Part shown: in pieces, positions 1-5,430 of the stretch
Layout of the letters: each line of letters starts with the position of its first letter
Numbering within the stretch: position 1 is the first letter of the stretch
Origin: Armatimonadota bacterium
Lineage (GTDB): Bacteria; Armatimonadota; Armatimonadia; Armatimonadales; Armatimonadaceae
DNA length: 5,833 bases
Direction: 5' to 3'
Assembly: GCA_014381035.1 (NCBI GenBank)
Contig: JACMIS010000800.1
Location: forward strand, 1-5,833
Notes under the pieces: generated by a model
The model's database searches: none
What the model was told of the DNA's origin: nothing
The model's input: only the letters and a program-made list of their open reading frames with translations
Position numbers and translations under genes: made by a program

Positions 1-260
1 CGCATTCCCGCTGTCGTACACCGGGGATCGCGCCTGTTTCCATCCCAAATTGGTTCGATTAGAGGCTTATTTATGGGTGCCCGGTTCCTGAAATACGATA
101 TATAGTACCCACTGGCGCGACGATTTGCACAGGGGATGCGAATGGGGGGCAAAAACCGATGGAAAAGTCGTCGGTCTCACTCGTGCGGAGGCACTATCGG
201 ACACCGACGACGACTTTTCGACGATATTCCGCGATGATTCGCACTGGTCATTTCCGAATA
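1..260. other. Stretch without a confident gene at the left edge
   Basis: No recognisable protein or RNA gene lies here. The stretch is visibly more AT-rich around 45-110 than the flanking genes, as expected of intergenic DNA. On the plus strand, the frame starting at base 2 is open from the window edge to a TGA at 89-91. Its first codons end mostly in G or C, so it could be the 3' end of a convergent gene. The frame starting at base 1 is also open to about 108, and on the minus strand an ATG at 43-41 opens a frame running off the edge. None of the three gives a peptide I can assign, so I call none of them. A nested hairpin at 163-218 is listed separately. Confidence 0.5.
163..218. terminator. 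Nested hairpin, possible bidirectional terminator
   Basis: Arms 163-175 and 203-218 pair as AAAAGTCG with CGACTTTT and TCGGT with ACCGA, with a three-base bulge (208-210) in the right arm. An alternative register gives 11 uninterrupted pairs. Inside the loop a second small hairpin, GTGC-GGAG-GCAC, occupies 183-194. The stem is bordered by A4 on one side and T4 on the other, so in either direction the transcript would end the stem in a short U run. It sits 42 bases beyond the stop of the prepilin-like gene, where a terminator for the minus-strand cluster is expected. The T run is short and the outer loop is long, so strong intrinsic termination is not assured. Confidence 0.4.
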
Positions 261-1178
261 TTACTTTGTTACCGGTGGGGAAACGTCGCCCTCTGATTTC
301 CCTGAAGTCGGCGATGGGGCGATCTCACTGTTGGGAGCCACTACGGCGACATTCGCGGCGGGGTCGAACGGGTTCTCCGCCTGCTCCACACGAATCCCGG
401 AGTCGGCAAGGCGGGAAATATGCCCGTCGCAGAAGAGAACCGCCGTCGCACCGTTATGGCGGGGCTTGATCCAATCTTCCTTGATCGCACGCGAAGGCAG
501 GACCAGATCGCCGACTTGGTACTTGCCGTCGCGGCGTGCCCCACTGTAATAACGATAGCCGACAATTGCGTTTGCACCCGCACGGTTTGCCGTATCCCAG
601 ATGGCATAGGTTTGCGTGGGGACTTTGATCTCCGATTCGTTTGTTGGTGTCCCCTTCGGGTCATACTCCGGAAAGATACGCCCCCCGAGCGCGGCGTTGT
701 AAGCGTACGTCATCACATCCTCATCCGTTGCGGGACAAATATAAGGGTCCTGCTTCTCGGATTTACGCGCTTCACGGTAGGGCGCGAGCCGTTCGGTCCA
801 GGCATCCTCGGATTGCTGAATCGGGCGCGTAGCGAGCGTGAAATCACCCAGCGGCGGGAGCGGCGGGTACATGGCGTCGTAATCCTGAACGTACATCGAA
901 ACCATCTGGTTCAAGCGTTGCAGGTTCGACGAACATGCTGCCGCTCGCGCCGCACCCGCCGCTCTTTTGTACGCCGGAAGTGAAATGGTGAGCACCACGG
1001 CGATAAGTGCCGAGATCATCGCCCATTCCCAGATATACAGTGCGCCCCGGTCCCGGCGGGGTACCCAGGTCGGTACTGTCCCTCTGGATCGCGGTTTATG
1101 CCCGACAAGCCAGACGAAAGGATTTTTAGAAGAAGTGGGTGGAATAGACACAGGCGAAGGATATTCCGCAAGTTTCAT
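261..1178 (-). CDS. Prepilin-like protein with H-X9-DG motif
   Basis: A type IV pilin/type II pseudopilin-like protein, expected to be anchored in the inner membrane by its N-terminal helix. From the ATG at 1178 it has 305 residues. A long leader ends in basic PRRDRG, followed by a hydrophobic helix (about residues 47-70) containing a Glu and ending in LPAY. After it come SSNLQRLNQ and MYVQDYDAMYPP, the usual layout after the helix. Near the C-terminus, HNGATAVLFCDG is an exact H-X9-DG motif (His at about residue 241), the signature of the prepilin-associated H-X9-DG domain of Armatimonadota and Planctomycetes. The C-terminal 35 or so residues look disordered. The start is uncertain. The frame is open up to a TTG at 1280, but codons upstream of about 1080 are unlike the body of the gene, and no start has a clear Shine-Dalgarno. 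GTG at 1151 and ATG at 1019 are alternatives; the last would remove the leader. Function beyond the family is unknown. Confidence 0.8.
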   Translation of the reverse strand: MKLAEYPSPVSIPPTSSKNPFVWLVGHKPRSRGTVPTWVPRRDRGALYIWEWAMISALIAVVLTISLPAYKRAAGAARAAACSSNLQRLNQMVSMYVQDYDAMYPPLPPLGDFTLATRPIQQSEDAWTERLAPYREARKSEKQDPYICPATDEDVMTYAYNAALGGRIFPEYDPKGTPTNESEIKVPTQTYAIWDTANRAGANAIVGYRYYSGARRDGKYQVGDLVLPSRAIKEDWIKPRHNGATAVLFCDGHISRLADSGIRVEQAENPFDPAANVAVVAPNSEIAPSPTSGKSEGDVSPPVTK

Positions 1179-1283
1179 GCCAGGAGAGGGTGTTGGTTTT
1201 TGGGTGTTAGGTTGCCTCGCTTGGGGAAGCGTTACCGGCGGCGATACGACAAGCCAGACCCCCGAAAACCCAAAATCCAAAAC
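1179..1283. other. Spacer between maf and the prepilin-like gene, C/A-rich on plus strand
   Basis: This spacer follows the maf stop. On the plus strand, 1260-1283 is made of CCC-AAAA type units, and 1195-1211 is a G/T-rich tract of roughly complementary composition (GGTTTTTGGG). The minus-strand frame of the prepilin-like gene is open through it to a TTG at 1280, but codon choice looks non-coding. I see no convincing promoter or T-tailed terminator. If the true prepilin start is the ATG at 1019, the spacer would extend to 1020. Confidence 0.4.
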
Positions 1284-1898
1284 CTACTTGTGAAGCGGCA
1301 CGTCAAAATCCTCCAGCATTGCGCGGAGCGTCGGTAGCGGCAAGCCGATCACATTCGACAAGTCACCGTCCACGCGGGAAACGAATGCGAGTGCGCCGCT
1401 TTGTATGCCGTATGCCCCCGCCTTGTCCAGGGGATCGCCGGTGGCGACGTAGGCATTTATGGCGGCTTCGGAAAGGGTGTCGAATGTTACCCGCGTTTCC
1501 ACGACACGCACATCGCGGCGCGTGACCGCGCCGTTCTCATCGCTCTCTAAAAGCGCGACACCGGAATACACCGAGTGCGTTTTTCCGGATAGGGAGCGGA
1601 GAAGTCGCTTCGCATCGTCCGCGTCGGTCGGTTTCCCCAGAATCACACCGTCCGGGGAAACAACGTCGGTATCACAACCGAGCGTAATACCGGGGCGGCG
1701 CGACGCCACCTCCGCCGCTTTTCCGAGCGCGGCGGCGCGGACATATTCCACCGGGTCGGTCAGATGCTTGAGCGAGTCTTCGCCAAAGCGCGACACGACC
1801 ACGGTGAAACGCACGCCGAGGAGCGAGAGCAGTTCCCGGCGGCGCGGTGACGCAGAAGCGAGCAGAAGGCGCGGCGCAGTGACCGCGTCCGCCCCCAT
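1284..1898 (-). CDS. maf: Maf-family nucleotide pyrophosphatase (dTTP/UTP type)
   Basis: A cytoplasmic house-cleaning enzyme that hydrolyses non-canonical or excess nucleoside triphosphates to the monophosphate and PPi; Maf proteins are also linked to septum inhibition. At 204 residues it has the usual family length. Landmarks are the N-terminal LASASPRRRELL (13-24), the conserved Lys of ALGKAAEV (60), the catalytic-Asp loop GCDTDVV (74-80) followed by ILGKP (86-90), SGKTHSVYSGV (104-114), DKAGAYGIQ (158-166) and GLPLP (185-189). Arg after SP, the Lys and the Gln of GIQ are the residues associated with the dTTP/UTP (YhdE-like) subfamily, so that specificity is inferred. The second Asp in DTDVV is unusual; a hydrophobic residue is common there. 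The ATG directly abuts the TAG of the upstream gene, with AGAAG five bases ahead, pointing to translational coupling. Confidence 0.93.
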   Translation of the reverse strand: MGADAVTAPRLLLASASPRRRELLSLLGVRFTVVVSRFGEDSLKHLTDPVEYVRAAALGKAAEVASRRPGITLGCDTDVVSPDGVILGKPTDADDAKRLLRSLSGKTHSVYSGVALLESDENGAVTRRDVRVVETRVTFDTLSEAAINAYVATGDPLDKAGAYGIQSGALAFVSRVDGDLSNVIGLPLPTLRAMLEDFDVPLHK

Positions 1899-3347
1899 CT
1901 ACGCTTCTAACTCTTCCACGGTCATCGCGTTAGAATCATCGGCGGGATCGGTCCCGGCGGATGCTTCGCTGGTAGTTTTCTTGCTACGCTTGCCTTTCGC
2001 GGGGGCGAGTTTCGTTTCCCCGTCGGCGACTTCGGTTTCGGGCGATTCGGCACCATCCACGAGCGCGGCGACGGTTTCCGGCGACGATTCGGCTTCCATG
2101 GAAGGAACGAACTCCCCGGTTTGCGACGGCACGACAGCACGCTCTTCGTCATCGGTAATCGCGTAGGGCGAATTGGTCAGGGCGTCGCCTTCGCTACTTT
2201 CCGGCGTGAAGTCTACCAGCGCGGTCCCTTTTTCAGCGGACGTTTGCTCGGCGACGTTCACCGCTTCCTCGGTCACCAGAGGCGCGTCGTTCGTGGCGAC
2301 GACAACCGACGGGCTGACGACTTCGCGCTCCAGCGTTTTAACGCGGTCTTCCAGCGCCTTGATCTCGTCCTCCGCGCTCACGCTTCCGATTCGCCCGAAA
2401 CCGAACGGGCGTGGTGCCGGTTTGATCGGCAACGTGGGCTCGACCGGCTTTGTCACCGCCGGAGTATCGCCGTCTCCGGAAGGTGTCGTTTCCACTTTCC
2501 CCTGCGCCACGGCGTCCGTTTCTTCCTGCGTCTCCTCCCGAAGTGACTGTACTAACTTCTGGCGGGCGGGTCGTCCTTTTTCCTGCAACGCTTCCCAAAC
2601 CGCCGGTGCTTCCGACTGCGCGGACCGCACCGCTTTTTCCAGGGCTTCCGCCGCCGTCAGCGCGACGCCGAACGCGAAATCTACCACCTGCTCGGACACC
2701 GGTTTTTCCGGTGTTTTTGGCGGGGTGTTCGTTTCGGAAAGCGTGGTTTGTTGCGGCGTTTCTTCTGCCGTGTTGGTATTATTATTTTCCATGTTCGTTT
2801 CTGTGGCGGCTTCGGGCACTACTTCGACAAGCGGCAAAAGGAAATACGTGCAATCCCGCTCCGTCCATTCCCCGTCCGCCCCCTTGGCGTCCTTATATTT
2901 GCCGGAGAGAGTATACGGCGCGATCCCGCTGTCCAGATAGCCCCGCGCCGTGTACAACGCCCGCGCATCGGTATTATCCGCGCCGCAACTCAAGCCTATC
3001 TGTTTGTACTCACGTTCGCGGGCGAGTCGTTCCGCCATTTCTAAGAGTCGCGAACCCACCCTCCGGTTGCGGTGCGCTTCGTGAACGAATAAGTCCTCGA
3101 CATCGGGCGTCGGGTCGGCAAGGTTTCCGGCTATCGGTTCGTCGGTCGCGCCCTTCCACTTGAGTAGCGCATGACCGATGGGAATATCTCCCTGTACGGC
3201 GATCAGATACGTAGCGTCGCCGCTTTTCTGTTGCTCGTAGCGTTTGGCATGTAACGTCGGATCGCCTTTCGGCACATGCGTCTGTAGCAGTTCGATGTCG
3301 TTTTCGGCCGCAGTCCGAATCACACGCGGTTCAGCAAACTCAATCAC
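1899..3347 (-). CDS. GNAT acetyltransferase fused to a phasin-like acidic region
   Basis: A 482-residue protein with two unlike parts. Residues 1 to about 175 form a GNAT N-acetyltransferase: VEDLFVHEAHRNRRVGSRLL (83-102) is the acetyl-CoA-binding segment (motif A, here R-R-V-G-S in place of the common R-G-x-G-x), followed by NTDARALYTARGY (125-137), the usual motif B. The acceptor substrate cannot be told. Residues 186-482 are low-complexity, rich in Glu, Thr, Pro and Ala. They contain a predicted amphipathic helical stretch (213-275) and a short coiled coil, EIKALEDRVKTLEREV (328-343), an arrangement resembling phasin/PhaF-like granule proteins. A basic patch, KGKRSKK (451-457), lies near the end. 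The start is GTG with AAGGAG eight bases upstream, 14 bases after the hpt stop. An internal ATG at 2792 begins an AT-rich run of codons, so the second part may also be made alone. The GNAT call is firm; the phasin-like call is tentative. Confidence 0.85.
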   Translation of the reverse strand: MIEFAEPRVIRTAAENDIELLQTHVPKGDPTLHAKRYEQQKSGDATYLIAVQGDIPIGHALLKWKGATDEPIAGNLADPTPDVEDLFVHEAHRNRRVGSRLLEMAERLAREREYKQIGLSCGADNTDARALYTARGYLDSGIAPYTLSGKYKDAKGADGEWTERDCTYFLLPLVEVVPEAATETNMENNNTNTAEETPQQTTLSETNTPPKTPEKPVSEQVVDFAFGVALTAAEALEKAVRSAQSEAPAVWEALQEKGRPARQKLVQSLREETQEETDAVAQGKVETTPSGDGDTPAVTKPVEPTLPIKPAPRPFGFGRIGSVSAEDEIKALEDRVKTLEREVVSPSVVVATNDAPLVTEEAVNVAEQTSAEKGTALVDFTPESSEGDALTNSPYAITDDEERAVVPSQTGEFVPSMEAESSPETVAALVDGAESPETEVADGETKLAPAKGKRSKKTTSEASAGTDPADDSNAMTVEELEA

Positions 3348-3355
3348 AAGCGAGA

Positions 3356-3361
3356 CTCCTT
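3356..3361 (-). promoter_or_regulatory. Shine-Dalgarno of the GNAT-fusion gene
   Basis: AAGGAG on the minus strand, eight bases before the GTG at 3347 and within the 14-base gap after the hpt stop. It decides in favour of GTG as the start, because no ATG lies nearby in frame. Confidence 0.8.
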
Positions 3362-3919
3362 CTAAAACGGTCCGGCGTACACTTCACGCTTCAGGATGCC
3401 GACATACGGCAGGTTACGGTATCGCTGGTTCCAGTCGAGCCCGTAGCCGACGACGAAGCCGCCGGGGATCGTGAAGCCGACATAGTCCGCTTCGATCTGG
3501 GTTCCGCGCCCGGACGGTTTATCGAGAAACGTTACCACTTTTACCGACGCGGGCATACGCTGTCGCAGGTTGCGCAACACATAGGAAAGGGTCAGCCCGG
3601 TGTCAATGATGTCTTCGATGACGATAACATGCCGACCTTCAATCGCATCGTCCAGATCTTTCGTGAGGCGGACTTCGCCCGAGGATTGCGTTCCCGCGTA
3701 AGACGAGACACCTAAAACGTCTAAGGTCATCGGAACGTCAATCGCACGCATGAGGTCCGCGATAAACGGGATCGAGCCTTTCAAAATCGTGACGAGATGC
3801 GGCTCTTTATCGGAATAGTCGCGGGCTATCTCCGCGCCGAGCACCGTGATTCGCTCCTGAATCTGGTCCGCGCTGAAAAGCACCTTTTCCATGTCGTCGT
3901 GAAGGGGTTGTGTTGCCAT
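3362..3919 (-). CDS. hpt: Hypoxanthine phosphoribosyltransferase
   Basis: A cytoplasmic purine-salvage enzyme that joins hypoxanthine (often also guanine) to PRPP, giving IMP (or GMP) and PPi. The 185-residue length is standard. Visible motifs are the PPi-loop region VTILKGSIPF (43-52), the flexible-loop segment SSYAGTQSSGEVRLTKDL (72-89), the PRPP-binding motif VIVIEDIIDTGLTL (98-111), the purine-binding Lys-Pro region FLDKPS (131-136) and the C-terminal FVVGYGLDWNQRYRNLPYVG (155-174), which contacts the base and Mg-PPi. All catalytic positions look intact. The ATG at 3919 gives the usual length but has only a weak AGCAGG close by; the stronger AGGAG is about 18 bases away, so ATG at 3892 is a less likely alternative. 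It lies 50 bases after the CPCC gene and 14 before the GNAT fusion. hprT is a synonym. Confidence 0.95.
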   Translation of the reverse strand: MATQPLHDDMEKVLFSADQIQERITVLGAEIARDYSDKEPHLVTILKGSIPFIADLMRAIDVPMTLDVLGVSSYAGTQSSGEVRLTKDLDDAIEGRHVIVIEDIIDTGLTLSYVLRNLRQRMPASVKVVTFLDKPSGRGTQIEADYVGFTIPGGFVVGYGLDWNQRYRNLPYVGILKREVYAGPF

Positions 3920-3942
3920 AGCCTGCTGTTGTGTACGCTCCT

Positions 3943-3989
3943 GCCGTCCGTATCGTTTCGGGGATAATGTTATTTGTTCGACGGACGGC
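3943..3989. repeat. Perfect 9-bp inverted repeat ahead of hpt
   Basis: GCCGTCCGT (3943-3951) and ACGGACGGC (3981-3989) are exact reverse complements separated by 29 bases. One arm lies in the last codons of the CPCC-protein gene and the other in the leader of hpt. No T run follows on the minus strand, so it is not an intrinsic terminator. It could form an mRNA hairpin between the two genes or be chance in GC-rich DNA. Confidence 0.45.
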
Positions 3990-4347
3990 GGCGCGTTTCC
4001 TGCGTACTATTGCTCGTCACGTAGCGGGGGAGAACACTCTCGACAAATCGTTGTTCCATCGCCCCAAGGGTTTTGTAATTGGCTCTCGCCTGTGTCAGGC
4101 TTGAAGCACCGTTGGGACCACCGCGAATCGTATCGGCGTCGTGGTCGTCCTGCCCGTCGTCCTCCCAGGAGCAGACCGGGCAAATCTCGAACGCTCCGCG
4201 CTCTGCCAACGTTTTATAGCGACGACACGGGCATCGATATGGCTCTTCCCTTGATTCTGATGTCGTGGGGTGATTTGAAAGCGCATCTGTGTAGTTTTCG
4301 AACCACGAGATACGCCGCGCTAACTGTTCACTGGCAGGTGAGTTCAT
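3970..4347 (-). CDS. CPCC-type cysteine-rich protein, variant motif
   Basis: A 125-residue protein of the cysteine-rich CPCC family (function unknown). The core YRCPCRRYKTLAERGAFEIC (37-56), PVCSWEDDGQDDHDAD (57-72), RGGPNGASSLTQARANY (75-91) matches the family in order and spacing. The usual CPCCGY is here CPCRRY: the third Cys and the following Gly are both Arg. Four cysteines remain (39, 41, 56, 59), enough to hold one zinc in a ribbon-like knuckle. The N-terminal 35 residues and the tail after about 110 are low in recognisable features. It starts 14 bases after the small membrane protein gene with only a weak GGAA upstream, so the two are probably co-transcribed. Family members often appear next to unrelated genes, so the context gives no role. 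Confidence 0.85.
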   Translation of the reverse strand: MNSPASEQLARRISWFENYTDALSNHPTTSESREEPYRCPCRRYKTLAERGAFEICPVCSWEDDGQDDHDADTIRGGPNGASSLTQARANYKTLGAMEQRFVESVLPRYVTSNSTQETRRRPSNK

Positions 4348-4361
4348 CGCTTTTATTCCGC

Positions 4362-4631
4362 TCAGTGTTTGAGCCGCTCGGCTTCCATCTTGCGTTCCAC
4401 TTGCTTGAGTTTTTGCTCCGCGATCCTGTCGGCTTTATCCCCAAGCGGTGATTTCGGTGAAGCATTGGCGCGAAGCGAGACACGGACCAGCGCGACGATG
4501 AGGGCGATGATGACGCCGATGATCAGTGCCAGAATGAAGTAGCCGATGGTGGCGGCAAAAATCTGACCGAGGATCCACAGGGCGACGATCACGAGCAAAA
4601 AGCCGACCACCAGTTTCCCGCCATCACTCAT
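4362..4631 (-). CDS. Small two-helix membrane protein
   Basis: An 89-residue protein I cannot assign to a named family. Two hydrophobic segments at about residues 7-27 and 31-50 are separated by a very short turn, predicting a hairpin in the inner membrane. Next come a basic stretch (RVSLRANASPKSPLGDK) and a charged, probably helical C-terminal tail rich in Lys, Glu and Arg (66-89) that could form a short coiled coil in the cytoplasm. The ATG has a good AAGGAA eight bases upstream, which supports a real gene. The 64 bases ahead of it hold two palindromic elements, so it may have its own promoter or control apart from the ssu genes. It is followed after 14 bases by the CPCC protein. Confidence 0.75.
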   Translation of the reverse strand: MSDGGKLVVGFLLVIVALWILGQIFAATIGYFILALIIGVIIALIVALVRVSLRANASPKSPLGDKADRIAEQKLKQVERKMEAERLKH

Positions 4632-4639
4632 AACACCAG

Positions 4640-4645
4640 TTCCTT
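4640..4645 (-). promoter_or_regulatory. Shine-Dalgarno of the small membrane protein gene
   Basis: AAGGAA on the minus strand, eight bases before the ATG at 4631. It directly abuts the left arm of the dyad at 4646-4668, so whatever occupies or folds that dyad could affect ribosome access. Confidence 0.7.
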
Positions 4646-4668
4646 TTACGCAATACGGAGATGCGTAA
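4646..4668. promoter_or_regulatory. Perfect dyad, operator candidate
   Basis: TTACGCA (4646-4652) and TGCGTAA (4662-4668) are perfect reverse complements with a nine-base spacer, 23 bp overall. This size and spacing are typical of a site bound by a dimeric repressor or activator. It lies immediately upstream of the Shine-Dalgarno of the small membrane protein gene, where repressor binding would block transcription. It could instead work as an RNA hairpin. I do not recognise the half-site. Confidence 0.4.
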
Positions 4669-4670
4669 GT

Positions 4671-4696
4671 GTATCACCGGTTTTAACCCGTGATAC
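4671..4696. repeat. Hairpin overlapping the ssuB stop
   Basis: GTATCAC (4671-4677) pairs with GTGATAC (4690-4696). After one C-C mismatch, GG pairs with CC, leaving the loop TTTTAA. On the minus strand the stem takes in the last base of the ssuB stop codon and is followed by ACTTACG, with no T run. It is therefore at most a factor-dependent end or a 3'-end stabilising hairpin for the ssu transcript. Confidence 0.4.
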
Positions 4697-5430
4697 TAAA
4701 TCACGAAAGAGGGGGCGAAGTTCATCGCGGTCTCCGGTTGAAGGATTCTTGCCAGCAATTCGTCGGTCAGTGCGGCGATCTCGGCATTCCCCCGGCGACG
4801 CGGGCGCGGTTCGTTAACGACAGCGACGTAGGCGATATGACCGCTCTCCAGAAGTATCACACGGTCAGCGAGCAGTACCGCTTCCTCAATGTCGTGCGTG
4901 ACCAACAGTGCGGTGAAGCCGCGTTCGCGCCACAGATCGGAAAGCAGGGCTTGCATTTCGGCGCGGGTCAGGGCGTCCAGTGCCCCGAGCGGCTCGTCTA
5001 ACAGCAACAAAGGCGGGGCAGAGGCGAGAGCGCGGGCGAGCGCGACGCGCTGTCTCTGCCCCCCGGACAGCACGGCGGGATAATCACGCACCCTGTCCCC
5101 GAGTCCGACCTGTGCCAACGCGTCGGTGACGCTGTTCGGCGGGCTCCCACGCTCCAAGCCGAGAGCGACATTCTCACCGACGCGCTTCCAGGGCAGGAGA
5201 CGGGCATCCTGAAACATCATGCGGGCATCGCCCGAAACCGAAATAGTCCCGGTGGTCTCGGATTCCAGTCCCGCCACAAGCCGTAGCAGAGTCGACTTGC
5301 CACAGCCGGATTTGCCGACGACCGCGACGAACTCGCCGGGAGCGATGCTCAGCGAAATATCCGTCAGTACCTGCCGCTCCCCGTATGCCTTCGACACACC
5401 GTCTATGCGGATGCTCGCGCCGTTTTCCAA
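4696..5430 (-). CDS. ssuB: Aliphatic sulfonate-type ABC transporter ATPase
   Basis: The cytoplasmic ATP-hydrolysing subunit of an importer in the sulfonate/taurine/nitrate class, pairing with the permease encoded just upstream. It has 244 residues. Walker A is GKSGCGKST (39-47), the Q-loop lies in [14 protein letters not shown] (71-84, Gln74), the ABC signature is LSGGQ (121-125), Walker B is LLLLDEP (141-147), followed by LGALDALTR, and the switch His is in VTHD (His179). [13 protein letters not shown] and the C-terminal PRPRRRG are hallmarks of SsuB. Sulfonate as substrate is family inference; taurine or nitrate relatives cannot be excluded. No ATG is available: the start taken is TTG at 5430, with AGAAGGG 11 bases upstream and inside the end of the permease gene. 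An ATT at 5436 is better spaced but is a very rare start. The genes overlap by 28 bases, implying translational coupling. Confidence 0.92.
   Translation of the reverse strand: MENGASIRIDGVSKAYGERQVLTDISLSIAPGEFVAVVGKSGCGKSTLLRLVAGLESETTGTISVSGDARMMFQDARLLPWKRVGENVALGLERGSPPNSVTDALAQVGLGDRVRDYPAVLSGGQRQRVALARALASAPPLLLLDEPLGALDALTRAEMQALLSDLWRERGFTALLVTHDIEEAVLLADRVILLESGHIAYVAVVNEPRPRRRGNAEIAALTDELLARILQPETAMNFAPSFVI

Noticed and set aside
2..91. Possible 3' end of a convergent plus-strand gene
   Set aside because: Only 29 codons are visible, two other frames are also open, and the peptide is not recognisable.
420..983. Long plus-strand open frame opposite the prepilin-like gene
   Set aside because: It is antisense to a gene with clear family motifs, and its peptide is Arg-rich with no recognisable domain.
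1070..1180. Promoter ahead of the prepilin-like gene (TTGCGG, 17 bases, TCTATT on the minus strand)
   Set aside because: The match to a sigma-70 site is weak and lies inside the possible coding leader; it could easily be chance.
1459..2166. Plus-strand open frame of 235 codons across maf and the GNAT fusion
   Set aside because: A Ser/Thr/Ala-rich shadow of two well-supported minus-strand genes; it crosses their junction and has no domain.
2173..3163. Overlapping plus-strand open frames opposite the GNAT/phasin-like gene
   Set aside because: They are by-products of the low-complexity GC-rich coding strand; the minus frame has a Shine-Dalgarno and a GNAT domain.
4092..4451. Plus-strand frame opposite the CPCC gene
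   Set aside because: The minus frame carries conserved family motifs; the plus peptide has none and crosses two genes.
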